Shown here one piece after another: positions 23,012 through 34,400 of a stretch of DNA of 64,000 bases. The stretch's first letter is position 1, and the number at the start of each line of letters is the position of its first letter. The notes beneath the pieces are model-generated. The model was not told the origin of the DNA, did not search any database, and was given only the letters and a program-made list of their open reading frames with translations. Source of the stretch: Setophaga petechia (lineage: Eukaryota; Chordata; Aves; Passeriformes; Parulidae); NCBI GenBank assembly GCA_024362935.1, contig JANCRA010000004.1:19624621-19688620 (forward strand), written 5' to 3'. A program made the translations under genes and the position numbers.

Positions 23012-26000
23012 CAAACCCCACAACTTTAGTATACAAGTCTGGAAGTCTGGCACAAACTAAGCATTTTCTCTCCTCTTTGGCTAGCTCATATGAGAATCTG
23101 AAACACTATAGTCAAGGTAAGGGCTCTAAAAGAATTTGAAAAAATCCTTTTAAAAGCATTTAAAAAATATCTCATTTTCAATAGATTTTTAATCAGGGAG
23201 TATGTTCTGCAAGTATTTCACTGCTATCCAATGGCATTTGTGCTGACAGATAAAAGGATCTGTGAAATTATTTTACATTTTCACCTCCTGGGAATATCCA
23301 GATGCTGAATAGAAGAGGTGCCTACAGAATCCAGGTTCTAATGGAACTTAAAACAGAGTGCAGTTGCAGTTGTCTGCTTGTGTTTTTTGAAAATATTACA
23401 TGCTTTGTGGACTGTATGTGGTGTTAAGGGTATGGTATTCTTTTCTTTTTAAATAATACTTATAACTTACTTTCAAAGACAATTACATTATCTGCATGAC
23501 TTTCTGAATCGTTTAAAAATAAAATTTGTTGATTTCATCTGTCCTCCGAAAACTACTGGTACAGGAATGCACCATATGGCAAGAAAGGATAGGAAAGGTG
23601 ATTACAGAAAATCCAGGTGATGCCAAGAAGAAAATCTAGCCAGCAGAATATGCTATATAATGTAAATGTGTCTTACTTTTTTCTAATTTCCATTACTCTA
23701 ACAGTTTAAGTGTTAATTAGTTCAGTCAAAGGGTTAATGCAAATAGTTCAAAATGACTAAACATTGAAAAAATATTTTCTTCTTTTTGTTCCAATTATTC
23801 TGTATTATTAATTAAGCTGTTAAAACATGCAACAGTTACTATCTCCTTAATGTTCAATAATATGTAAACTCTTTAAAGAGATTTTTGTTCCACGTCTCTG
23901 CTTTAGATATTAATCAAGAAAATAATTACAGAGGAATTTAGTAAAAAAAATCTACATGCATATAACTATGTACTGTACATGTACGTTCAACGAGGTCCAA
24001 TTAGTTGGAAAGAATTTGCATTTCAGTTAGTATGAGCTAACAAGACTGTAGGGAGACAATGTGATTCTACTCGCAGGGCAAGAAAGAATGGTGTTTTTCT
24101 GTAAGCATTAATTCCCATAACTGATCATTTTAAAATGTTACTGATCTTTACAGTATTTGTTTTTCAAACATCTAGGAGTTCAGTATAAATGTTTATATTA
24201 ACTGTACATGAAGCAGTGTCCCCGAGACGACTCCTGGGGAAAAAAAAAGATAAAACACTAAGCAGAGATTTATTTTTTCTCTTCATTTAGTATTTGCAAT
24301 GCTATTTAAAGATAAAGAGCAATCGATTATTCTAAAGGAGAGGTGCTTATATTTGATGTTCATTCACTGGATTCATCAAAGTCACTGGGAGAAGATTCAG
24401 AAAACTTTGTCATTTTATACAAATGTATCAATCTTCAATAATAATAGATATGCACACCATACACAGTTACTGAACTTCTCTCCTAAGTGTTTCTACCCTC
24501 AACCAGTTTACTGTCTAGTACCTGTAACACCCAGAGTTCATTTGGCTGCAGATATTAACAGTTTCTCTAATTTGTAATGACAGCAAACTGGCCTTTGCTC
24601 TTCCCACATTCACTATTCATTTCTAGGCTTGGTTAAGTAGATAGCTGGGTTAAAGATCAGTGGTTTTTCATGTGACACATTCTGCTATTCATCTAACAGC
24701 TCGTCAGGACAAAACTGTCCCTGTTCTTGCCAAAATAATGAAAATGGTCCTCTACATCGCATGACAATCAGCCCTTGCTTGTGCTGAAACAACTAAGCTT
24801 ATATAGTTGGATTGTTTTAAAGACATTTTGGAGCTGACTATTCCACACTGCCTCCAAAAAAGTATATATTTGACCAAGTATTAAATAATTCTTCTCCTAA
24901 ATGTGTAAGCAGAGACTGTAACAATCACATTAAATACTTTATCCATGGATAACAATGAAGTTGTGAATTGTGTCCTATCAGGAATATTATCTCATACTTG
25001 AAAATTATGCAAAGCCATCTTGATGTTCATATTCAAAGAAGTGGTGAATCACCCGTGGTAATGTCATTCTTTATCAACTCCTTCTCCCTAAGAATTATAT
25101 AAGGGACTCACTCTGCAACATCTGTTCGACTCTATGAAATGCTAACAGATGTCTAAAATAAAAAAAGAAAAAGGCAGAGGGGGTAATAAAAGAAACCTCC
25201 TCTGAACAGATAATCCACCCAAATTTCCACATTCTAAAGAAAAATATTGACAGCACTGTATTGTCTCTGAAACCTGTCATCCTTACTTGGTAAAACATTT
25301 TTCTGTAAGTTTTAATATTTTAGCCAAAATGCATTGGACTGATTATGTCATCATGCAACAATGAGACTGAATTTCTTTAAGTCCCCTGCCCTGTGTTCCA
25401 AATGTCCTTGCTGAATCCTTGTCTCTCTTATCTAAACTATTGTGCATTTATGAATCTGTTTTTCACTTTGATTTGGAAGTGTCCATTTCTATATTTTACA
25501 TCTCTTCTTTTGTTCTGGTTTTGGTTGTTTTGGTTTTTTGCTGTTTGTTTGGTTTCTTGTTAGGAAGAATTTTCAGGTTGAACTGAAGCATAGCAAAACC
25601 TCAACTGAATTTTTGCTTTAATTAAAAATCATATTTTCAAACACTATTTACTCTAAATTGGTTATTCAGCCTTTTCTTTAGTACATGATGTGACAGGACA
25701 CTTATCCTCAAAGACAGCTTTTGATCATGAGTCTTTCTGTTATGAACTGTATCTCCTAGCAAGCTGTCACACTGCAACTGATCCTAGTCACATCTTTGCC
25801 AAACTAAGTATCAGCATTCCATACCACAGAGCCCTTATGGAGACATGGCACTAGCAAACATAAGGGGAAAACTGTGACCTATTGCTGGCAGATAAAACAT
25901 CAAACAGAGATTATCGTGATTTTAGTCATGCAGATGCTACATTTTAGCAAGTAAAAGAAACAAAAGAAAAGTGAAATCCAGAAAAAGTAAGCACACAGAG

Positions 26001-27869
26001 AAGACAATACATCTCTATACGTTGTCCTTCAGTATGTAACATGATGTTGGAGTCTACTTGCTGGTTTGAGGGGGAAGAACATAAATACGGTGGATATTAC
26101 AAAAATTTGAGGAAAGCTTTTGTTATCTTAAAGTGATTAGTAACACACAAGTTTGATTTCTTGTTTTTCTTTGGTTGTGGGGTGTTTTATTTCAGTTTGT
26201 TTGTTTGGTTTGGGTTTTTTATTTAAACAAGCCAATATTGGAAGTTCAGGCCACCTGCAACTCCTTTTTATAGGGAGCTCACACCTATGTTTCTCTACTT
26301 TGCAAGGGAGATGTGTCAAATATATTAACTTGTCAGCTCAACAACAGAGGAGTACACATGTGAAGCAGAAAGAACCAAAGAATCACAATTCCAGTAGCTA
26401 CACATAAATAAGTGAAAAGTGCAGGTGAAATGGAAGATACAAAAGGTTAGAAAAACAAGTCACTTGATAAAAACAAACATAACGCCAAATTGCTGAATAT
26501 ACCAATTAAATCTTGGAAGTGATTAGTTGCTGTTTAAAAGGTACTCTCCACATGAGCATGGCTTTTAACTAGTAATAATCACTACATATATATGGATAAA
26601 GCAATAAACAAAAAAAAGTCCATGCTTTTCTCAGAAGAATTTTACATGTCCAGCAAAAATTTGGCGCAAACTCCTTAATTTGCAGGCAGGTAAACAGGGC
26701 AGCTTGTTCTGCACATATGGCAGTTTCATATCCATTCTTCATGTCACATCAGTGGTTTTTTCAGTGTCTTTTTCTGACAAGAAACTATCGATTTATTACT
26801 TAACTGTTTACAGCAAATGCAAATGGTAATAGATAACAATGTTAAGGTATGAGAATCTGGTTCAAAGCAGAGTAGATCCAAAAGACTTTGATTTAAACTC
26901 TGCATTTAATGAACTGTCCATACAGCCCATCACTGAAATAATAGTGATATTTAGTCATTCTGTTTTGATTTAGTAGGAATTAAGCAGACAGAGGACACCT
27001 GACATGCCATATAATGGAGGAAGTTGTATAACACAAAAATTAATTGTATTTCACCTTTAAAATAAAATATTTCAAAACAGTTGTATCTGCTGGAACTTAA
27101 GTTCAAGATTCAACAGGAATATTACCAAACTCACAGCAATGGTTAAAAAAAACCTACATCAATCTCATTTACTTAAATCATTAAGAAAAACAATTCAAAC
27201 ACTTCAGTCTGAAAAACCTCACATATGCATAGGTTTACATCCACATATTATTGCTATATTATAATACAGGTATACTACTATATTAAAGTATCCTTCAGCT
27301 ATTGATTATCGAGGTTAAGCAAGGTTTATTGTCTTAATAATAAACTCTGAAAGTTTATTTTCTGAAAAACAACCTAAAACTGTGGAAATTGTCCATTGGA
27401 TGCTAGCTTAGTACAAGACCTTTACAAAGCGATTTATTCTTTGGTAGTTAATTTCATTACTCTCATCCTTTTAGTAAACTGTCTATAACAAGCAAGGCCT
27501 TTGGATCCCACAACAGCCTAAAGGGCTTAAGTGTAGGCTAAGTTTATGATCTAATTACCTCATAGTATAATCCATTGTGCAATTTCCTAGTTGCAATTAT
27601 TTGATGTCTAAAAAATAAGTCTGTCATAATTAAATAATTAAAATACCTAAAAAGGAGAGGGGACGGGTTGGTAGTATATAGAGCAGCTGAATATTAGATA
27701 CTGAAAAGACACTGCATGCACAAATGCAAGACTGAATTAAGAGCAGCTATTTTTTTCTAATTACTGACTCATTCACAGTATACAGAATTGCCTGAACTGC
27801 CCAGTGTCCTACTATCTCTCTGGACAATTAGGAAAAGCTGCATTAGCAAGAACTCAGCATTCTCTGTCT
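23012..27869. other. AT-rich intronic stretch
   Basis: Apart from the T/G-rich runs near 25503 and 26153 nothing specific was recognised. Several TAATTA-type words occur near 23709-23815 and 24000, as expected in AT-rich DNA. Confidence 0.6.
25503..25562 (+). repeat. T/G-rich low-complexity run
   Basis: Repeated TTTTGG, GGTTTTGG and TTTGTTTGG units. A second run of the same type lies at 26153-26222. Both are simple sequence without coding potential. Confidence 0.7.
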
Positions 27870-28160
27870 CACTTCTCTCTGGAGAACTGGGGAAATGATG
27901 AGCTCCATCACCTGGCCAGCAGCAGCAGCAGCCACAAAGTCACCTCAGGGACTTGGACGAAGAGATTCATCTGCAGCCTTGGCAGCGACTGAAGGATGCC
28001 TTACTAACAGACAGTCACACAACCACACACTGGCACAAGGTCCTTTCATTAAGAGCTGTTGTCTAAGTGACCTGTCACAGAGTTTCATAAAGCAGCATTA
28101 ATACTGTGGGTCAAAATGAGATTGATCTTTGAGCTCCGTGGTCTCCTGTTGACAACAGTG
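27870..28160. promoter_or_regulatory. Candidate conserved non-coding block with a 13-bp palindrome
   Basis: Complex sequence with a short CAG-type run near 27918-27935, a TCF/LEF-like GATCTTTGAGC near 28124, and the palindrome CTGTTGACAACAG (28146-28158; 6-bp arms around one base). No gene or transposon was recognised in it. The regulatory role is inference. Confidence 0.22.
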
Positions 28161-28629
28161 CATTATAAAACCAATACTAAATACTTTATAAACAGGTCTC
28201 TCCTCTAGTGTATTAGAGGAACGGAGCATATTTCATGCCCTATAGTTAGATAGCCACATATCCATCAGACAATTAAATAATTTATAAGATACTCAGAAGT
28301 GCAATAACACTCAATAAACTTTTAAATACTTACAAGCTACTATTTTGTTTGAAAACATACCAAAACCAACCAAGCAAGCAAAAAACTCTGCTCACCTAAT
28401 GAGTACAGAACATCAGTAAAACTCAGGTTTTATATTATCTTTTCACGTGAAATATACTCATTGCACACACACAAAAAATTAAAAGTCCAGTTCTTCACTC
28501 AGTTAAAAAAAAACTTAATTGCTTTAAAAATATTTGACGAGTTGCCTACATTATTACGTTCATTACTTTATATTTCAGCTGCCTCTGCTTGGCATCAGAC
28601 TGGTTTTTTGTCCTTTGGTATACTCTGGC

Positions 28630-28770
28630 CAACATGGCTGCAAGAACCTTCTCCTCTGCAATGCCTGCCATCTGGAACCACCGTGCTGCTTTCCCTCCCT
28701 CATTCTCCATCTATTTTCAGCCTTCATCTGGAAACAATATGTCTCTGTTCTCATGTCTGGGTCTCTTAAC
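28630..28770 (+). mobile_element. Possible ancient LINE (L2-like) C-terminal remnant
   Basis: One frame gives RTFSSAMPAIWN, which resembles the R-x-F-S-x-A-x-P-x-L-W-N block near the C-terminus of L2-type LINE proteins. A different frame soon after gives LPHSPSIFSLHLET, resembling the next conserved block of the same region. The order and spacing fit a decayed copy with one frameshift. No 3' tail of the family could be seen. The match is short and could be chance. Confidence 0.33.
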
Positions 28771-30003
28771 TTCTAGTAAAAAGGGAAAAAAACTTTTAAC
28801 TTTATTAACTCTGCATTGTGTTTTGGAGATAAATTTTGTGCAAAAGATACTATACAAAACCATTTCTTCATTAAATCACACAACTGCAGGGACAGATTTT
28901 ACAATAAAAAGTGATCTAGAAATACTTCCTATTCTGTTAAATTTAATATACAAGACTGTGTGAATTTCTTAAGAAATGACTTCAGTATAGAATGAAAAGA
29001 TATTCCTAATTTTAGTAATTCATTGATACTTTCGAAAAAACCAGACATGAGTTGGCTCACTTTTCAAAAGTTGTGGAAATCATGTAGTTCTTAAAGGCAA
29101 ATATACCTGAAAAAGTTTAGCATATTTGGAAGAAAGTGGGCATATGTACTTCTCTTTTCCATCCCATAGAAAAGATGTTCTCTGTGCTCCTACCATACCA
29201 GATGAAGAGACAGTAATTGCATATAAACACTATAAATATATTCCTACAATATTTGCATGCTGGTTATGTCAGCAATGTAGGAGGTTCAGCTCCTATAATT
29301 TTAAGACATTATAGGGCAAATAAACTTGTTTCTTCCTTGGTTCAGCTGCAAAACAAAATGCTCTGTATCAAGTATCTTAAATTTTCACATATACTAGTGT
29401 CTGAATCTCTCTTAAACACATAAGCAGAATTTTGCTAGAATACAATTATCTATTCTGAATGGATGTCTGTAAATTTGTTCTAAGTAACTTTAAAAACTGA
29501 AATTTCTCTTGCTGGGAGTAGTTCCCAAACCACCACAGGCATGGACTTTTGTATAGTACTGCGGAGGCCATGGTTTCACAGACAAGCCACATTAATACTG
29601 GATAGCAAGCATCTGGAACCCACAGCTGTGTGTGCTCCAGCCCCAAAGCACCCACAAGTCTATGCCAATTCAAACCCCTATTCCCAACCCACAAATAAAC
29701 CATGCTGGTTTTCTTTAGGAACTAGACCTCAATTTGAAGCTTTCAGGTTTTCACCATTCACACAATTGAAGAGAGAATAGGAGCGTTTGAGGAAAGGGGC
29801 AAATACGCTCTAAAGGAAGATTATGATGGACAGTTCCTGCCTTGGCTTTCTCATACAGCCTACTTGGGACAAGCTGACCCATAGGGACCTTAAAAGAACT
29901 ATTTAAAGACTAAACTGGATTTCATTTTTACAGTAATTGCAACAGACTTACAGGGCCGGCACCAAAGAAGTATCCACAAGTCATGGAAATGCCAAGGATT
30001 TGA

Positions 30004-30030
30004 GGGGTGGGGTTCAGGGTGGGGATGGGG
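30004..30030 (+). other. Strong G-quadruplex motif
   Basis: Five G-tracts of 4, 4, 3, 4 and 4 bases are separated by loops of 1, 4, 1 and 2 bases. This satisfies the usual G4 pattern with a spare tract. It is on the plus strand, the template strand for BNC2. The surrounding 60 bases remain G-rich. Confidence 0.75.
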
Positions 30031-30742
30031 TTAAAGGACGGGAGAAATGGGGAGTGCAGTGTTTTCCAGACAATAGCGTTGGTCCTTAAATTCTCCATTG
30101 TAGAACACTCCTCTTCTGTTTAGCCTGCACCTAAAAGGCACAAAGGCAGCTCTAACCTGCATTTCACAATAAAACTCTGTGTCACACTTCAATAGTGTTT
30201 GCAACTTTATTACATGTACAATAGAGAAGAAATAATGTCTCTCTCCTTACTAAAATACCTTATATTGTCCTCTGCAGGACAAATCTCAGGCATTGCTGAA
30301 ACCAAACAAGGAAGGACAGGGACTTTCAAGTTACTTTAGTCTGAATTTTTGTAAGATTTCCCATTGTGTGCTAATGGGTCCTAAACCAAAAGGCTATGCC
30401 TGTTCATCTTTTTCTTCCCCTGAAATGCGGTTGTTTCATCCTTTTACTTATGCTGTATACCAAACAGAAGCTTCGTCTTTTGGATATACACATTTTATGA
30501 CCCAAGTTTAAATTACTTTTCTTACTACTTTTAATCTGAAAACTGGGCTTGCAAGTTCCTGTGGGATACATAAATGTCCCTTCAAAAACTCACCAATTTT
30601 ACAAGAGAGCCTCTTCTACTTTATGCCAAATACATCTTGGAAACACCGTCAAGGTTCAATCATAGCAAAGAGTGATAGTTCCCAAAAAAAAGATGGTTAC
30701 TTGGAAAATGTAAAGGAAGGACACTAACATCAAGAGATTTAC

Positions 30743-30789
30743 CCCAGAGCTGGCTGATATGAAGTGAAGGAAGTTCACCCAGAGCTGGC
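30743..30789 (+). repeat. 35-bp-spaced direct repeat
   Basis: CCCAGAGCTGGC occurs at 30743-30754 and 30778-30789; the sequence between shows no further clear duplication. Confidence 0.7.
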
Positions 30790-31154
30790 ATTCATCCTCA
30801 GTCATGTTAATTCTCTAAGGATGAGGAAGACTCAGGGAAAGGAAATGGCTGAGCATAAGTGATAATTACCCCCAGGATGCCAGGAGTTAGATGCCAGTGT
30901 TCTCCCTCCTTTTCCAAAAAATTAATGACACTCATTTGATTTCCATCGAGAAAAGCAGTATTGAGCAAGAAAATGAGTAACCTATTAGAAACACTAGTGT
31001 AGGTTTTATTGGCTGGTTTTATGCTAAAAACAGAGCTAGACAGACAGCCATTAGAGCACAGGGTCGTTATAGTACTATAACTATCATCAGCTGTCTTTCA
31101 TCCAACTCACTTCCAGGACACCTGTGGACATGTCAGAAGCCAATCATGAAAAAC

Positions 31155-31198
31155 CCAAACCAAATCCAACACTCAAACCAAAACCCAATCCAAAACTC
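31155..31198 (+). repeat. CCAAA-rich imperfect tandem repeat
   Basis: Two imperfect copies of a unit of about 23 bases, at 31155-31174 and 31178-31198, each beginning CCAAA and ending ACTC, in a stretch nearly free of G. Confidence 0.6.
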
Positions 31199-33870
31199 AA
31201 CATAGATTCATTTTAGGAAAAGGAAGGATTTTTGCAGGTGGGATGATAATTCTCTTGTCACTCTTAGAGGGAGTCTTGGATGCACACAGAGCATCATCTT
31301 AAGCAAAACTGCAATAAAGGAAGGTATGTCCTGTTTTGTTTAAAAGATGAAATTTTTCTTAGGAGCAAATTTGGATGGAGATGGAAAATACGACTTTCAA
31401 ATACAAAAAATTGCCTTTTCCCTCTGTTCTGGAGAGCTGATCTTCTAGGTTTGAGCCTTCCAAAGTAGAAAAATCTCAGTGAGTTTTAAATCAAAGAGAC
31501 TGAAAGAGTAAAGCAATGTAGAAATTTGAACAATGAAAACTTTCCCTGTATTTTTACTCCCTTCTCACATACAAGATTAATACAACAAGACTTGAGGAAA
31601 AAAAATGCTAAGCCAAGCAAAATCAGACCACAAGCAGGTTTATTTGCTTTGCAGGTCACTTTTCAAAAGGAATACATGATAAGCATTAATGTAAACACAT
31701 GGAAGACAATATAGTGTCATACGCTTCACTTAAAGGAAGAAATGCACAGAAGCTATTGATGTAAAAAAATACCTAGAAAGCATAGAAAAAAAAACCCCAG
31801 TTGTTTCCTGTCAAATAAAGCAGAGTCCTTAAAATAATAAATTTATAATTTTTAAAAAATATTTTACAAATTTACCTTGAACTCTCAGCTCCCATATTAC
31901 TGGGAATGCTCCTGCAATTACACTACAGAAGTAATCTCACCCCCATACAGGAAACGGCAACAGATTTCTAAATCTTTCTCAATCAGTGACCTACCATTAT
32001 TTTTATACTGAATTGCTTTTTTGTGACTGTACTTAAATGATCTTTTTGCTTATGCATTTTTATAATGTATTCATGATTTCAGAGATAGTAATAACATCTT
32101 TGGCTACTCATTTGGGAATGTTATACTTCCCATTCTTTCTTTCTTTTGAAACCTGTCATGAAAATTTTACTTTCAAAAAAATAAAAAGCAATCTTTCAGT
32201 ATCCCAACATGTTTTATCAAATTCATTCAAAGTTTATTTCTGATCTTTGATAAACAAGAAAACATGTTTATCTGGCAAGCTGGAATCCTATAATTGTACA
32301 CAAATGATCAGCAGCTGATTTTCACAAGGTACGAAGCAACATATGAATTTTTTTTTTTAGTTCAGAACTGAACTCAAAAAATAAAACTCTCTAAGAAGCT
32401 GAGATATTTGAATTTTCACTTGTAGACAGTTTCTCTCATGGTTACTTACTCAAGAACTGAGAGATGGCTTCATTGCTGTTAGCTACATCCTATATGTATT
32501 AAAGTGAAGTCTAAGAGACTTCAAACCAGGCTGATCCCATCTCCCTGCTCCAGCTGTGCTGAGTGCTGTACAAGCAAAAGGAAAGGAGAATTCCTGTCTA
32601 GAAAGGTTTATAGCCTGAATAATCAAAAGAGACAATAGATAGAAGAAAGGAATTAACTCATCCTGTTTTTTACTATTGGGAAACTGATACATAGAGCTGG
32701 AATTTTAAAAGTGCTTCACACCCAGAGTTCACAACAGATTTTCAAAGAGCCAAGAATAGCAGGTATCAGAATACAAATTGAAAAGAGTTACTGGCATGAT
32801 ACTTCACCAAAGCTTTAAATGAAATAAATGTAGAGTTTATAGTTAAGCTGAAAATGAAACAATACTCTTGTGAAAATATTGTTAACATTCTACAAAATAT
32901 TGTAAACTCACTGATGCTCTTGCTCTCTTCCTTCTTTACCCCCACCCCAAGCATACAGACATTTTTTGTCCCCTCAAATACTAATTTCACTCAGTGTCTC
33001 TTATGATTCACTTAATTCAAGACATACAATTTCTATCACAACACAGAGACAGCAATTAGAAGTACACTGAAACTGCTCCCAGGTTTTCCTCCTAATTCTT
33101 AATGCAACTTGATCACTGCAGGTCAGGTGCATGACTTGATATTGATGCCTTAAAGGACCAAGTCAATGACTCTACAGTTTTATTGCTGTTTGTTCCACAC
33201 AGCAGCATCAACATTCACTAAACCTGTAGTATGTAAAATATCCAAGACTGCTAAGTAAATAAAACAGGTGGATGAAAAGTTATAAGCAACAATACAAACT
33301 GAAAATTGCAGTTCATTCATACAGATGCCCACTTCTAAAAACAATTTTGAAGTACATTTCATTAGAATCTGAAATGCATGTTTCTAGTGAATTTCAATAC
33401 ACATTTGATTTACAAATTCCAGTAAAAGTGTTCCACAGCTGGCAGGAAAAGTTACTGTAATAAATCACTATTAAATAACTGTAAATCTTAAGAATGGCAT
33501 AATTTCCAATAAAAATATATGCATGCAAAAGTGAGTATTTGTGGAGAAGCATTCTTCATGTAGAGGAAAGCAAATTACAGAACTTACCATCCTGGTAGTA
33601 CAGGATAATTCAATGAGTAAATGCTGGAATAAAATTCACATAAATATTGCCTAATCTATTGCAATTTCATGCTAACAACTGCATCTGAACAAATTGCATG
33701 GTTAAGGGTGATGGTAAACATACTATATTTGAGAGCTTTTTTATGTTAAACATTCACATTTCTGGTAGAAAACTCTGGCTCTTGCAATATATCATCCAAG
33801 TGGAAAATTTACTTTCCAAACACCATGTAAATGTTGCTAAATGTTCCTCTGCATTTCAGAAATACTACAT

Positions 33871-34123
33871 TGGATTTTGTTTTGGTTGTGGTTTTTTGTT
33901 TGGTTGTTTTTGTTTTTTTTTTAGGTAGGGGTGGGAAGTAAGTTTGGTTTTTTAGGGATTTTTAGGAGTTCTTTTTGTTTTTTTGGTTTGGGAGATTCTG
34001 GTAGGGTTTTGGCAGGGGTGGGAGGAGGAGGAAGGTTGGGGGCTTTTCAAAGAAAAAAACCCAGCCCAACAACAAAAGACACCAGCACACCCATCCCAAA
34101 ACATGATACCAAAAAGCCCCTAA
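33871..34123. repeat. G/T-rich tract switching to A/C-rich tract, with inverted repeat
   Basis: From 33871 to about 34046 the plus strand is almost only G and T with a few A. From 34047 to 34123 it becomes A and C rich. GGGGCTTTT (34039-34047) is the reverse complement of AAAAGCCCC (34112-34120), giving a 9-bp stem extendable outward through wobble pairs, with a loop of about 64 bases. No known element was recognised. Confidence 0.6.
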
Positions 34124-34149
34124 TACTTTCATTTTAACCTGTGTTGACT

Positions 34150-34400
34150 CTGATGTGCAGCAGATGGACATTTTCAGTAATCCATTGCTGCAGAAATCAG
34201 CTGAAGAGCTATTTGCTGTTCCAAAACTTCCCATGCCTTATTTAGGCCTTACAAGACTTCATTTGTCAAAGTGCAGACGCAGTGCTGATGTCGCACTGAA
34301 GGGCACATTTCTGGAGTCAACATGAGCTGCAGCACTGCGACAGGCCCAGGAGTACCTCGCTCCACAGTGTGATTGCTTCCACTGTGTCTTGGGATGGGTA
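34150..34400. other. Complex, CpG-containing intronic block of unknown nature
   Basis: Between the G/T-A/C tract and AT-rich sequence lies a block with several CpGs (GCAGACGCAG, TGTCGCACTG, CACTGCGACAG, CCTCGCTCC at 34274-34361). It shows no ORF that resembles a protein and no repeat family that I recognise. It may be conserved regulatory sequence or a decayed insertion. Confidence 0.25.

Noticed and set aside
28461..28963. Three overlapping frames of 80-124 codons treated as a possible gene
   Set aside because: The only resemblance is to short LINE blocks split over frames, so a decayed transposon is the better reading.
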